From contig DZDJ01000008.1 of NCBI GenBank assembly GCA_022736715.1, positions 37,529-101,528 of the forward strand: a stretch of DNA of 64,000 nt, read 5' to 3'. Every line of letters starts with the position of its first letter. The first letter of the stretch is position 1. The DNA is from Edaphobacter aggregans. Lineage in GTDB: Bacteria; Acidobacteriota; Terriglobia; Terriglobales; Acidobacteriaceae. The position numbers and the translations under genes were made by a program. The notes under the pieces were generated by a model. That model worked only from the letters and a program-made list of their open reading frames with translations. It did not search any database and was not told the DNA's origin. Shown piece after piece: positions 1 through 9,161 of this stretch.

Positions 1-720
1 AGTGGAGACAATCTGTTCAGGATGTCCGGGAGCCGGGACATGCACCTTCCAGCCAGCTTCTCCCGGCGGTGCGCCAATGGCATAGAGTGTGCTGCTACCG
101 GCCGAGAGCAGGGCCGCCGTGATGGATTTTTCTTCCTGTAGCAGGCGGACGACGCAGTCCACAGCATATCCTTTGCCGATGCCTCCTGGATCCAGTTCTA
201 TGTCTGGGGCCAGAAAGCGCACAGTGCGGCTTTCGACATCCAACTGGACATGCTGCCAGCCTATGGCGCTGCGCACCTGCAACAGTTCTTCTTCCGTGGG
301 AACGCGGCCGCTATCGCCAAAAAATCCCCAGGTCTTCATCAGTTTCCCCACGGTCATGTCAAAAGCGCCATCTGTATGGGCGCTCCAGGTAAAAGCGTAC
401 TCAAGAAAACGAAAGGTCTCAGGGTCGGTGGTAACGGCGGTGACGACAGCCTCGCGGTTGATGCGGGAAAGCTCGCTGCTGGCCCGGTAGTGACTCAGCA
501 GATTTTCAACGCGCGCGACTTCCTCAAATGCAGATTCTGCAATCCAGGGAGCCACATCCTGGGAGACGGTGTACAAATGAAGGGTAAATTCCGTACCCAT
601 CGCACGGCAGCAAAAAGTGTGCGGAGGGGGAGGGCCAGCAAACGCTATTTCGCTGTCAGCAGCAACTGCTAGGAGCGGATGCTCCTTAGTGCTGTCCAGC
701 AATGGCAAGTCGTCCCTCAT
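1..720 (-). CDS. apbE: ApbE-family FAD:protein FMN transferase (3' end beyond window)
   Basis: This ORF is missing from the supplied track because it runs off the left edge; I read it by hand as 240 in-frame codons without a stop. ApbE proteins move FMN from FAD onto a Ser/Thr of target flavoproteins, normally on the periplasmic side. Family blocks seen in order: AMGTEFTLHLY, LSHYRASSELSRIN, FDMTVGKLMKTWGFFGD, LDPGGIGKGYAVD and SAGSS. The ATG has a good upstream GAAGGA. The first 35 or so residues are proline-rich and acidic, with no obvious signal or lipoprotein peptide, unlike typical periplasmic ApbE. The C-terminal part is cut off. It lies downstream of the LacI gene on the same strand, with 139 bp between them. 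Confidence 0.9.
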   Translation of the reverse strand, partial: MRDDLPLLDSTKEHPLLAVAADSEIAFAGPPPPHTFCCRAMGTEFTLHLYTVSQDVAPWIAESAFEEVARVENLLSHYRASSELSRINREAVVTAVTTDPETFRFLEYAFTWSAHTDGAFDMTVGKLMKTWGFFGDSGRVPTEEELLQVRSAIGWQHVQLDVESRTVRFLAPDIELDPGGIGKGYAVDCVVRLLQEEKSITAALLSAGSSTLYAIGAPPGEAGWKVHVPAPGHPEQIVST

Positions 721-859
721 TTTTCCTTCTTTTTATTTCGTTATCATTATTACTGCAATCGTTTTATTTCGTTTACATGCGATTGTCAAGCATGAAGGAA
801 ACATGCACTGAAAATGCTTCTGGCAGAAGGACTTCCAGAAACGCCGCCTTTTCCCAAAG

Positions 860-2071
860 TCAGCGTAGAGGCACTACGGCAGTAGATTTGCGGGAAACGA
901 GTTCTGGTGGCAGCAGCAGGGCCTGCTCGGCGAGGTCATTTTTGGAGGAGGACAAGCGCTCCAGCACGCGATTGGCAGCGAGCCTGCCCATCTCTTCCAT
1001 GGGCTGCCGGATGGTGGTGAGTCCGGGATTGGAGAGCGCGGCATAGGGGACATCATCGAAGCCGATCACCGAGCAGTCCTGTGGAATGCGTATATTGTGC
1101 TGCTGCAGCGCGCGGATGGCGCCAAGGGCGGTGACATCATCAAAGGCCAGCAGGGCAGAAAACCCGGGTTGTTTTTGCAGCGCCTCCTGGGTCAGGATGC
1201 GCCCCTCCTCGAAGCTGGCATTGGGGTCAGAGGATTTGGAGAGTTGCATGATCCACTGGTCGCGCAGTTGCAGATCCACTTCTGCGGCAAAGCGCAGAAT
1301 GCCTTGCCAGCGTCGGCTGCTGTCAATCAACTGATGCGGCCCGCGGATAAACGCAACAGCTCTATGACCCAGCGAATAAAGGTGCTGCAGCGCCAGATAT
1401 CCGCCCTGCTCGTTGTCCACCAGAATCGAGGGAAGGGTGCTGTCCTGTATTTCTGTGCCAACGAGCGTGGTAGGAATTTTGTACTGCTCCAGATCGGCCA
1501 GCAGGCTGGTATCCATCAGCAGCCAGTTGGCAACTACGATCAGTCCTTCCACGCCGTGCTCCAGCAGGATGTTCAGATAGCGCTTGAACTGTTTATGCTG
1601 GTTTGCGGCGTCCATGATGAGCGGCAGAAACTCAGTATCGGAAAGGGTCTTTTCAATGCTTTTCAGAATGAGAGTGCAGAAGGGGTCGGAAAGATCAATG
1701 ACAAGCACACCAATGGTGTGGCTGCGGCGCTTGCGCAGAGAACGCGCATACGCATTGGGATGGTAGCCCAGCCGTTTGGCAACGGCATGGATGCGTGCCT
1801 TGGTCCCTGCGGCGATGAACTGGGAAAGCGGAGCTTCGTTCAGCACGATTGAGATTGTGGAAACAGAAAAGCCGGATTCTCTGGCAAGATCAGCCAGCGT
1901 GACGCGTGCAGAAGCAGAACGCTCCGGTCGCTTTTTCAAGGGCGCATACCTCTTTGTCCGGACACGGCAGCTTTCGAGGAGCACGGCGGGAAGCTGGCAT
2001 GGCGCGGAACTGGAACACAGAGTTGCGTGGCAAGTGAGGTGTATTGTTCGCTCATCGTTCCGGTCTCCCAT
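860..2071 (-). CDS. LacI-family transcriptional regulator
   Basis: DNA-binding repressor or activator with a sugar-binding periplasmic-binding-protein-like core. The helix-turn-helix VTLADLARESGFSVSTISIVLN lies at about residues 57-78, followed by the hinge YHPNAYARSLRKRRSHTIGV and a full effector domain ending in IGFDDVPYAALSNPGLTTIRQP. The core is the normal length for the family. The ATG used here adds about 50 residues before the HTH and has no clear ribosome-binding site. A later non-ATG start, such as the TTG near 1939, is possible, so the 5' boundary is uncertain. It is divergent from the CBM9-like/DUF5107 genes and near a sugar-metabolism operon, so it is the natural candidate regulator of the locus (inference). 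Confidence 0.9.
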   Translation of the reverse strand: MGDRNDERTIHLTCHATLCSSSAPCQLPAVLLESCRVRTKRYAPLKKRPERSASARVTLADLARESGFSVSTISIVLNEAPLSQFIAAGTKARIHAVAKRLGYHPNAYARSLRKRRSHTIGVLVIDLSDPFCTLILKSIEKTLSDTEFLPLIMDAANQHKQFKRYLNILLEHGVEGLIVVANWLLMDTSLLADLEQYKIPTTLVGTEIQDSTLPSILVDNEQGGYLALQHLYSLGHRAVAFIRGPHQLIDSSRRWQGILRFAAEVDLQLRDQWIMQLSKSSDPNASFEEGRILTQEALQKQPGFSALLAFDDVTALGAIRALQQHNIRIPQDCSVIGFDDVPYAALSNPGLTTIRQPMEEMGRLAANRVLERLSSSKNDLAEQALLLPPELVSRKSTAVVPLR

Positions 2072-2098
2072 AACTGTACTGCAATGCTTTCGATTCTG

Positions 2099-2127
2099 TT
2101 GCTATTTTTTTTATTTACATGTATTAT
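2099..2127 (+). promoter_or_regulatory. candidate sigma70-type promoter for the CBM9-like gene
   Basis: TTGCTA, 17 bp, then TATTAT, inside the AT-rich 137-bp gap between the divergent LacI and CBM9-like genes. It would give a leader of roughly 75 nt. The call rests on motif similarity only. Confidence 0.4.
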
Positions 2128-2208
2128 ATTGCGTTATAGATTGATTGATCTTTCGATTGAAACTGTAGGCAGGTGTTGGAGGATGAGAACTGACTGCATG
2201 GAGCGTGC

Positions 2209-3033
2209 ATGGAGCGGCTGCTGAGGGCAAAGGCATTCCTGAATACTCGCAAACCGGGAACCGTGTTTCTGCTGGTTCTGGTGGCGTTGAGCCTGGCAAA
2301 TGCAGCAGCGGAAGTGGTGGGCAAGGTAGTGGCGACAAAAAACGAGGCGCTAACTTCAGATTTTCTGGGGCAGGACTTTCAGCCGGACGGGGACCTCTCC
2401 AAGCCAGTATGGGCTGGGGCGGAGCGTGTCCGCTTCGATGCGGACGCATTTCAGAGCCAGCGAAGCTATCCGGAACTGGAGACATGGGTGGCCAGCCGGT
2501 GGTCGGGGAGGTATCTGTATCTGGCCTTCTGGTGCCGGTACGTGCAACTGCACACCTACCACGGAGAAGATCCAGCAATAGAGCGATGGAATTTGTGGGA
2601 GCGCGATGTGGTGGAGGCGTTTCTCAGTCCGCAGCCGGAGATCTCCGGTCACTATTACGAATTCGAAGTGGCACCGAACAACCAGTGGATCGATCTTGCG
2701 GTGCATCTGGATGCGAAGCCAAAGCCGCTGCATGACATGCACTGGAATTCTGGCTTTGACCATGCGGTACGGATCGATGCTGAGCGACACGAATGGACGG
2801 TGGAGATGCGGATTCCGATCGCGGCACTGAAGGCATCAGCTCCGGCGCCGGGCATGGAGTGGCGGGTTAATTTCTATCGTGCAGATGGGAAGGACGGCGA
2901 TGTGGGTGCAGGTCAACGGTTGCTGAGCTGGCGGCCGATGCCGGTGAACAATGGCTCCTTTCATCAGCCGGCTTCATTTGGTGTGTTGCGGTTTATCAGG
3001 ACGGGAAAAGGGGACGTACGGGATGCGCAATAG
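2209..3033 (+). CDS. secreted carbohydrate-binding family 9-like protein
   Basis: 274 aa with an N-terminal hydrophobic signal segment (TVFLLVLVALSLANAAA) after a basic start. The mature part has the CBM9/DOMON-like pattern seen in Bacteroidota and Acidobacteriota sugar loci: an opening like FQPDGDLSKPVWAGAE, then RYLYLAFWCRY, WERDVVEAFLSP, YYEFEVAPNNQWID and a C-terminal WTVEMRIPIAAL...WRVNFYR. Such domains bind sugars or cell-wall polysaccharide; no catalytic role is implied. The gene overlaps the start of the DUF5107 gene by 11 nt, which suggests translational coupling. The closest family assignment is from pattern recognition only. Confidence 0.75.
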   Translation: MERLLRAKAFLNTRKPGTVFLLVLVALSLANAAAEVVGKVVATKNEALTSDFLGQDFQPDGDLSKPVWAGAERVRFDADAFQSQRSYPELETWVASRWSGRYLYLAFWCRYVQLHTYHGEDPAIERWNLWERDVVEAFLSPQPEISGHYYEFEVAPNNQWIDLAVHLDAKPKPLHDMHWNSGFDHAVRIDAERHEWTVEMRIPIAALKASAPAPGMEWRVNFYRADGKDGDVGAGQRLLSWRPMPVNNGSFHQPASFGVLRFIRTGKGDVRDAQ

Positions 3034-6000
3034 GATGGGATGCAGGCTGCTGATTTTGGTACTTGGTTTTCTGATTGCAGGACCGTATGTTGCCATTGCA
3101 TGGGCCGCTCCGGTTCGCGTGGAGGAGACCAGCATTACGATCCCCACTTATCTGCTGGGACCGCAGGACCCGAATCCGCCGTTCCAACTGGTGAATTCGC
3201 GCAAAGTGTATCCCTACACCATGCTGGACGATCTGACGAACCGCCGCGAGGCAAAGCAGTACCGTGCCATAGTGCTGGAGAACGCATATTTGCGCGCGAC
3301 GATTCTTCCAGGCGTGGGTGGCCGCTTGTATTCGCTGTATGACAAGTCGGCGCATCGGGAAGTCTTCTACCGCAATCACGTCATCAAATACGGGCTGATC
3401 GGGTTGCGCGGTGCGTGGATCTCTGGTGGCATTGAGTTCAACTTTCCGAATGGCCATACGACCGATACCGTGTCTCCCGTTTCGTCGTATTACCGGACAA
3501 ACCCGGATGGCAGTGCGACGGCGTATGTGGGAGACGTGGACCAGGTCTCCGGGATGTACTGGCAGGTGGCGCTGACGTTGCGGCCGGGGGCGGCGCGATT
3601 GGAGCAACGAGTTACATTGTTCAACCCGACTCCGGTGCAGAAGCTCTATTGGTACTGGGACAACGCGGCGGCAGCGGCCACGGAAGACCTGCATTACATC
3701 TATCCCATGCGTGAGGTGAACCCGGACGAGCCGGGAGAGTACTGGAACTATCCGGTATGGAAAGGCACCGACTATAGCCAGTACAAGAACATCCGCACGC
3801 CAACGGAAATCTTTGGCGTTGACATCCACCGCGATTTTTATGGTGCGTACTACACGCAGTCTGATCATGGCCTGGTGCACTATGCAAACTACCGGGACAT
3901 GATTGGAAAAAAGATCTGGACCTGGGGTGTTTCCGATAAAGGTCTGATCTGGACAGATCTGCTGACGGACCACGATGGGCCTTATAACGAAATTCAGGCA
4001 GGCCGCTTTGCCTCGCAGCTCAACCAGGAGTGGATGCCACCACAGAATGTGGACGCATGGACGGAGTATTGGTATCCGGTGCAGAAGCTTGGTGATGGCT
4101 TTGTGGAGGCCAACAAGCAGCTTGCCCTGAACGTCCGGTTTCTGGCGGGAGCACAGCAGGGCGGCACGGTGCTTGTCTCTGTCAGCCCGACGGAGGCGGT
4201 GCAGGACACCAGCATCCACGTCAGTCTGGATGGAAAGAGCGTGCAGACCATTCGTGGAGTGTCGTTTGCTCCACTGCAGACACAGAGTTTTTCTGTCCCA
4301 GTTGCCGATCTTGCCAGTGCCAGGAAAAGGATTGCGGTGGAAATTCTGGATGACGCAGGGCATCGTGTGCTGAGTTGGAGCGCGGACGCTCCGATAGATG
4401 GAAACCGGGACTTTAAGTCGCGTGTGGGTATGTCCCTGCCTGCGCCGGTTCCTGCAAGCGAACTGACGGTGCAGGGAGTTTTTCTGCGGGCAATGGCAAG
4501 AGAAAAGTCTGGTGACGTAAAAGAAGCGCAGCTGTTGTTTGCAGAGGCATTGCAGCGCGACCCGGAGTATGTTCCGGCTTTGCATCAGATGGCGGTGGAG
4601 CAGTACCGTGCCGCGGATTTTTCTGCTGCGCAAAAATACGCCGCGCGCGCCGTTGCGCAGAATGAGGCTGATCCATCCAGCCAGTATCTGGCGGGCATTC
4701 TCGACCGCGCACAGGGGAAGTTTTTTGCGGCAAAGGACGCATTTTGGGTTGCTGTGAGACACGGCAGGATGGTTCCACAGGCTTTGCTGCAACTGGGCGA
4801 GATCGCTCTTGCTGAAAAGGAGTATGCGCATGCGGAGCAGTTGCTGCGCCAGGCGCTGCAGCAGAACCCTGCGGATGTGCGTGCGCAGAGTGACCTGGCC
4901 GTTGCATTGCGGCACGAAGGCAAACAGCAGGAGGCGGAAAAAATTGCTGCCGGCGCCAGCCAGGCAATGCCTCTCTATCCGCTGGCACTGGCAGAGCAGT
5001 GGCAGTTGACGGCCGCGCAACCGGCTGCGGCACAGGCAGCCGCAGCGCGATGGAAGATGGCAGTGGGCCAGCGGGAGCAGGGGTATCTGGAGGCCGCTGC
5101 CTGGTATCGCGAAATCCAGGACTGGCCTGCCGCAGACTTCATTCTGCAGGCAGCTGTGCGGCATTTCCCTGCAAACCAGGTTTCAGCAATGATGTATTAC
5201 TACCTCGCGGCTGATGCAATCCGCGAGGGCCAGGAGCAAAGCGCCCGCCAATATATCGCACAGGCGCAGGCTGCAAGATATGAGTTTGTTTTCGTGAACC
5301 GTCTGGAGGATGTTGCCGTGCTGCAGTCGGTGCTGCAGTTCCATCCGGCGGATGCACATGCACAGTATCTGCTCGGCAATTTTCTTTTCCAGTATGGGCG
5401 CTATGCTGAGGCGCAGCAGTTGTGGCAGAAGGCCAAAGCGTCCGGATTTGCTTATGCGGTGCTGGACCGTAATCTGGCTTTGGATGCGTGGAAGGTGCGC
5501 AAGAATCCAGCGCAGGCTGCGGATTTGTACCAGCAGGCAATTCGGCTGGCCCCGGAAGATTTTCGTCTTTATATCGACCTGGATGAGGTCTACGCGCAGA
5601 TGGGAGATTTGCAGGCCCGTTCAGCGCTGTTTGCGCAGGCGCCAGCCGCAGTGCTGGAGCATGATCCTGCGCGGATACGATATGTCCTGCTGCTGCTGGA
5701 GAAGAACGAACCGGAAAAGGCCCTTGCCTGGATGCAGAATCATAGTTTCCGCCCATGGGAGCAAGGGGTGAATGTCCACGACATTTATGCCTATGCCTGC
5801 GTGCAGGCCGGCCGCAACCAACTGTCTGCAGGGAAAGTAACGGCGGCCGAGGCATCATTCCGGCAGTCGCAGGAATATCCGCGAAATCTGGGTGTGGGCA
5901 GGCCCGATGACCCTGTGGATGCGGCAGGGCTCTACTGGCTGGGTGCTGCTTTGCAGCAACAGAAGGATGCAGAGGGTGCAAAACGGGTCTGGAATGAGTT

Positions 6001-6283
6001 GCTGCAGCAGCATGACGGGCCGCAGACAGTGCAGTTTTACCGGGCGCTGGCTTTGCGGCAACTGGGCGAAACGGCGCAGGCAGACGCACGATTGCGTCGA
6101 CTGCAGGAGGAGCCTGCCAGGACGCGGATGAGCGCAAGAGGCAAGGCGGAATCCTATTATGTGGCCGGGCTTGCGGCGCGGCAGCAGGGTAAGCTGGAGC
6201 AGGCCAGGGAAGATTTTCATCAGGCGCTGCAACTGGATGCGTCCGTCTGGCAGGCGCAAGTGGAACTGTCAAGCCAGCCTTAA
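3023..6283 (+). CDS. secreted DUF5107 and tetratricopeptide-repeat protein
   Basis: The ORF opens at 2951, but the ATG at 3023 (MRNRMGCRLL) has AAAGGGG about 8 nt upstream and is followed at once by a signal peptide ending near AWAAP, so I take it as the start (1086 aa). Residues of about 50-370 form a DUF5107 domain (AIVLENAYLRATILPGVGGRLYSLYDK, WISGGIEFNFPNGH), a fold related to galactose-mutarotase-like sugar-binding domains. From about 470 to the end there are many TPR units (AEALQRDPEYVPALHQMAVEQY, LLRQALQQNPADVRAQSDLAVALR). DUF5107-TPR proteins recur in polysaccharide-utilisation loci; the exact reaction is unknown. A role in binding or processing oligosaccharide in the periplasm is inference. 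Confidence 0.85.
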   Translation: MRNRMGCRLLILVLGFLIAGPYVAIAWAAPVRVEETSITIPTYLLGPQDPNPPFQLVNSRKVYPYTMLDDLTNRREAKQYRAIVLENAYLRATILPGVGGRLYSLYDKSAHREVFYRNHVIKYGLIGLRGAWISGGIEFNFPNGHTTDTVSPVSSYYRTNPDGSATAYVGDVDQVSGMYWQVALTLRPGAARLEQRVTLFNPTPVQKLYWYWDNAAAAATEDLHYIYPMREVNPDEPGEYWNYPVWKGTDYSQYKNIRTPTEIFGVDIHRDFYGAYYTQSDHGLVHYANYRDMIGKKIWTWGVSDKGLIWTDLLTDHDGPYNEIQAGRFASQLNQEWMPPQNVDAWTEYWYPVQKLGDGFVEANKQLALNVRFLAGAQQGGTVLVSVSPTEAVQDTSIHVSLDGKSVQTIRGVSFAPLQTQSFSVPVADLASARKRIAVEILDDAGHRVLSWSADAPIDGNRDFKSRVGMSLPAPVPASELTVQGVFLRAMAREKSGDVKEAQLLFAEALQRDPEYVPALHQMAVEQYRAADFSAAQKYAARAVAQNEADPSSQYLAGILDRAQGKFFAAKDAFWVAVRHGRMVPQALLQLGEIALAEKEYAHAEQLLRQALQQNPADVRAQSDLAVALRHEGKQQEAEKIAAGASQAMPLYPLALAEQWQLTAAQPAAAQAAAARWKMAVGQREQGYLEAAAWYREIQDWPAADFILQAAVRHFPANQVSAMMYYYLAADAIREGQEQSARQYIAQAQAARYEFVFVNRLEDVAVLQSVLQFHPADAHAQYLLGNFLFQYGRYAEAQQLWQKAKASGFAYAVLDRNLALDAWKVRKNPAQAADLYQQAIRLAPEDFRLYIDLDEVYAQMGDLQARSALFAQAPAAVLEHDPARIRYVLLLLEKNEPEKALAWMQNHSFRPWEQGVNVHDIYAYACVQAGRNQLSAGKVTAAEASFRQSQEYPRNLGVGRPDDPVDAAGLYWLGAALQQQKDAEGAKRVWNELLQQHDGPQTVQFYRALALRQLGETAQADARLRRLQEEPARTRMSARGKAESYYVAGLAARQQGKLEQAREDFHQALQLDASVWQAQVELSSQP

Positions 6284-6318
6284 GAAAAGAGGCCGGCTGC
6301 AGCACACCGCAGCCGGCC
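6284..6318 (-). terminator. hairpin terminator between convergent genes
   Basis: Perfect 10-bp stem GGCCGGCTGC/GCAGCCGGCC with an 8-nt loop (6291-6318). On the minus strand it is followed by TCTTTTCTT, which fits rho-independent termination of the Tat-exported gene. It may also block readthrough from the plus-strand DUF5107 gene. Confidence 0.7.
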
Positions 6319-6335
6319 ATACGAGTGGGGATGCT

Positions 6336-7937
6336 TTAGAGCCATCCCGGTGTGCTGATTGCCTTGGCCTGCACCGGGAACGATCCGTCAGCATTCAATG
6401 GCTGCTGGCAGGCCCACTGAACCGGGCGTCGAAGGCCGCCCTTGGTTTCCAGTTGCACACTCAGCTTCAGGTCAATGTCTCCGGTGCCTGCCGGAAGAAC
6501 AAAGGCGGCCTGCCGGATTTTTCCGGCAAAAGGCTGGCCTGCGTCGAGCGTTCCGCTCAGGAGGACAGCGCCGTCGTTGCTCGCCAATGTTAGCCGCAGC
6601 ACGCCGGGAACGCCTGCAACACCATCATTGGCAACGCCAACAATCACCTCGGTTGTGTCCCAGCGTTTGCGCTGCCAGACCCAGGCAGGCCGGATGCGAT
6701 AGCCCATGCGCTGCTGCAGCGCGCGGAATCCATCCGGATAGCGCTGGTTGTAGGCCTCCAGATTTTCGGCCTCTGTCCACAGCGACCAGTAGTTGCCGCC
6801 AAGGTCGAGTACGTGCAGCATGGCATTCTCGCGCTCATTGATGCCGGCGCTGTCCACTGGAATGGTTGCGATGTTGTAATCGCGGTGCGCGCCGTCTTCC
6901 ATTACAACGCCAAGCCAGGGCGGACGGTTGCCCAGTTCGTCAATCTGAATTGGTTCTTCTTCAATAATGCTGTCGGAGCGGAGCCAGCAGCCCGAACGCA
7001 TCGCCAGGTCAACAACGGCAGCGTTGCCAACCATGCTGGTGTCCGGCTGCGTGTTGACCGCCAATTGTGTCTTCTTCCAGATTTCCAGCTGCATGCGGGT
7101 CAGATGCAGGAAGGTTTTCTGTGCAGTTGGGAAGTCGGAAAATGGGCCCCGCATGCTATGCGTGTGCCCCTCGCCCCAGAATCCGTACATCATCAGGTCC
7201 ATGTATTCGATCAACGGGTTTCCGTCGAAGCGGTCAGCCAGCAGCTCATTCAGTTCCTGAAATGCACTTTGGAAAGCGGGACTGTCATAGCGCGGCTCCA
7301 CGAAATCAACCTCGCGGCCATGAAACTTGCGCCGGCCGATATGTGCCAGCGGCACCTTCTTTTGCAGAAAATCGGGCAGCGCCAGTTGCTGCGGCTCAAA
7401 CTGCGGATTCGACATCTGCACCCGGAAGGCAACGCGCAGGCCATGCCGCCGCGCAGCATCGAGCGTCAGGTCCCAGACCGGTTGCAGATTCAGCCGACCC
7501 GCTTCAGACTGCACATCGCGCCAGTCGCAACGGATATAGAGCAGATCAACAAAGGGCAGGCCCGCCATCTGCTCCACTGCTTGTTCCAGCGTCTGTTGTC
7601 CACTACGCACGCGCAATGCCGGGCCGTTTTCTTCCCACGTGTAGCCGGTCAGGCCGAGGCCGAAATTGCGAATGTGTGCTTTGGAGGGGGTGGTGGCGGC
7701 CAGAGTTCTTTCGCCTGTGTCCTGCCTGGTGGGAAATGGGCCCTGGTCAAGCCGGTCGGCTGAACCAGGCAAGGCACAGGGAGAATACGGTGTTTGCGCC
7801 TGCGCTTTTGCTGTCACGGGTAGCAGACCGGCGCACGCTCCTGCGGCCAGTCCACCGCCGAGAAAGCCGCGCCGGGAAACACGTTTGTCCGCCAATGTGG
7901 CTGGTGTGCTGTTTGCGGAGGAGGATTTCATGGGCAA
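6336..7937 (-). CDS. Tat-exported glycoside-hydrolase-like TIM-barrel protein
   Basis: 533 aa. The N-terminus carries a twin-arginine signal (VSRRGFLGGGLAAGACAGLLP), so the protein is exported folded. The body looks like a (beta/alpha)8 glycosidase-type barrel: FVDLLYIRCDWRDVQSEAGRLNLQPVWDLTLDAARRHGLRVAFRVQ, then YMDLMMYGFWGEGH, then a C-terminal beta-sandwich-like region of about 110 residues. The EGH and EEEPIQIDE acidic segments are possible catalytic sites, but I cannot assign a GH family. TTG at 7937 has AAGGAG at good spacing; the ATG at 7931 is the alternative start. It lies 69 bp downstream of the sugar isomerase-like gene in the same direction. Confidence 0.65.
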   Translation of the reverse strand: MPMKSSSANSTPATLADKRVSRRGFLGGGLAAGACAGLLPVTAKAQAQTPYSPCALPGSADRLDQGPFPTRQDTGERTLAATTPSKAHIRNFGLGLTGYTWEENGPALRVRSGQQTLEQAVEQMAGLPFVDLLYIRCDWRDVQSEAGRLNLQPVWDLTLDAARRHGLRVAFRVQMSNPQFEPQQLALPDFLQKKVPLAHIGRRKFHGREVDFVEPRYDSPAFQSAFQELNELLADRFDGNPLIEYMDLMMYGFWGEGHTHSMRGPFSDFPTAQKTFLHLTRMQLEIWKKTQLAVNTQPDTSMVGNAAVVDLAMRSGCWLRSDSIIEEEPIQIDELGNRPPWLGVVMEDGAHRDYNIATIPVDSAGINERENAMLHVLDLGGNYWSLWTEAENLEAYNQRYPDGFRALQQRMGYRIRPAWVWQRKRWDTTEVIVGVANDGVAGVPGVLRLTLASNDGAVLLSGTLDAGQPFAGKIRQAAFVLPAGTGDIDLKLSVQLETKGGLRRPVQWACQQPLNADGSFPVQAKAISTPGWL

Positions 7938-8006
7938 TGCTGACTCCTTGTAACGAGAGTTACACGGCGATAAAAGTTACACGGCAAAGTGTAGTCCTTC
8001 GCCGCT

Positions 8007-8957
8007 TTATCCATACATCTGGTTGAGCAGGTTTTCTATGAATTGTTTGGAGCGGCGCAGCGCCTGCAGGTTGGCCTCTCCGGAGGTCTCTGTTTCAAAG
8101 GTGAGCGGTCCGCGATAGCCCGTCTGGCGCAACTGCTCCAGCACCCTGGGGAAATCCACTTTGCCGGTGCCGATGGGAACGCCTTCGCCAAACTCTCTTG
8201 GGTTCGTTGGGAAACGGCCGTCCTTGATATGTGTTCCGCGCACAAGGTGGCCGAGAACTTCGATCGCGTCCACGGGATTGGCCTTGCCGCACTCAATCAG
8301 GTTGGCAACATCCATATTGACGAAGATATTGTCCAGGCCAGTGTCCTCAATCAGGCGCATCAGCGTAATGGGCGTCTCCTGCCCGGTTTCACATAGGAAG
8401 TCCAGACCGCGCTCTTTGCAATAGCGTCCAATCTCCTGCACGGCGGCAACGGCCTGCGGATACAAGGGATCGTTGGGGTCTTCCGGGATGAATCCGCAAT
8501 GGGTGTGGATGGCTGGAATGCTGCACTGCACGGCAATATCTGCGGCGAGCTTCAGATTGCGTGTCCGCGCCGCGCGCATGGACGGCGGAATGATGCCAAT
8601 AGTGGTCGGACCTTCATAAAAATTAAAAACGCGCTCAAAAACATCAGGCCCATGTTCTGACAGCGCAGTTGCCGTCATCGCATATTTGCGCAGCGCATCC
8701 TTGACCGGGCCGGCGACCTGCGGAGTAAGATTCTTGAAGCCAATCTGGCAGGTGGGCAGGCCAAGTTCGTGCGCCTGCTGCACCAGAGTTTCCACCGATT
8801 CGCCTTCATGGACCCAGATGACGGCTCCCAGTTGTGGACGTTGCGAAGCTGGGCTGGCTGCTGCTGCTTTCTGCATTCCCAGCACGGGCAGGCTGGTGCT
8901 GGCGGCACATGCGACACCTGCTAATTGCATGAAGTTACGACGGTTCATTGTCGACAT
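8007..8957 (-). CDS. Tat-exported sugar phosphate isomerase/epimerase-like protein
   Basis: 316 aa, xylose-isomerase-like TIM barrel (AP endonuclease 2 family). A twin-arginine signal, MNRRNFMQLAGVACAAST, opens the protein. Expected metal ligands are visible in order: Glu in FLCETGQE, Asp in VNMDVANL, His in THIKDG and Glu in LTFETET. Exported members of this family are common beside PUL-type sugar genes and are thought to isomerise or epimerise free sugars, but the substrate is not predictable. The start has GAGGAAA 7 nt upstream. It is divergent from the MFS operon and probably co-transcribed with the next Tat protein. Confidence 0.85.
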   Translation of the reverse strand: MSTMNRRNFMQLAGVACAASTSLPVLGMQKAAAASPASQRPQLGAVIWVHEGESVETLVQQAHELGLPTCQIGFKNLTPQVAGPVKDALRKYAMTATALSEHGPDVFERVFNFYEGPTTIGIIPPSMRAARTRNLKLAADIAVQCSIPAIHTHCGFIPEDPNDPLYPQAVAAVQEIGRYCKERGLDFLCETGQETPITLMRLIEDTGLDNIFVNMDVANLIECGKANPVDAIEVLGHLVRGTHIKDGRFPTNPREFGEGVPIGTGKVDFPRVLEQLRQTGYRGPLTFETETSGEANLQALRRSKQFIENLLNQMYG

Positions 8958-9161
8958 CGGCTGTTTCCTCGGTGATTTCTTTCCCGGCTAAATCAAAATA
9001 AATACGAAACTAAATGAAATAAATATGTTCACAAGTGCATGGATAGAATACAGTGAAAAGAAATATATGAAAAGATCAACCAGAACTCTTCCGGTCAGCG
9101 CACCTGTCTTTCTACACGCAGAGGCAGGACGCAGCTAGAACGGCTGGACAGGGAGGGATGA
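8958..9161. promoter_or_regulatory. divergent promoter region
   Basis: 204-bp AT-rich gap between the minus-strand isomerase-like gene and the plus-strand MFS operon. Both must start transcription here. I see no operator palindrome strong enough to report. Confidence 0.5.

Noticed and set aside
754-767. TGCAATCGTTTTAT as a LacI-type operator upstream of the apbE-like gene
   Set aside because: Only the left half fits a TGnAAnCGnTTnCA pattern and no second site was found; too weak to list.
818-840. TTCTGG...CCAGAA as a terminator for the LacI gene
   Set aside because: Only a 6-bp stem with no U-run close enough.
2996-5164. 722-aa antisense ORF (minus strand)
   Set aside because: It is a shadow of the DUF5107-TPR gene: no start context, no domain, and Arg/His/Gln-rich as expected for antisense frames.
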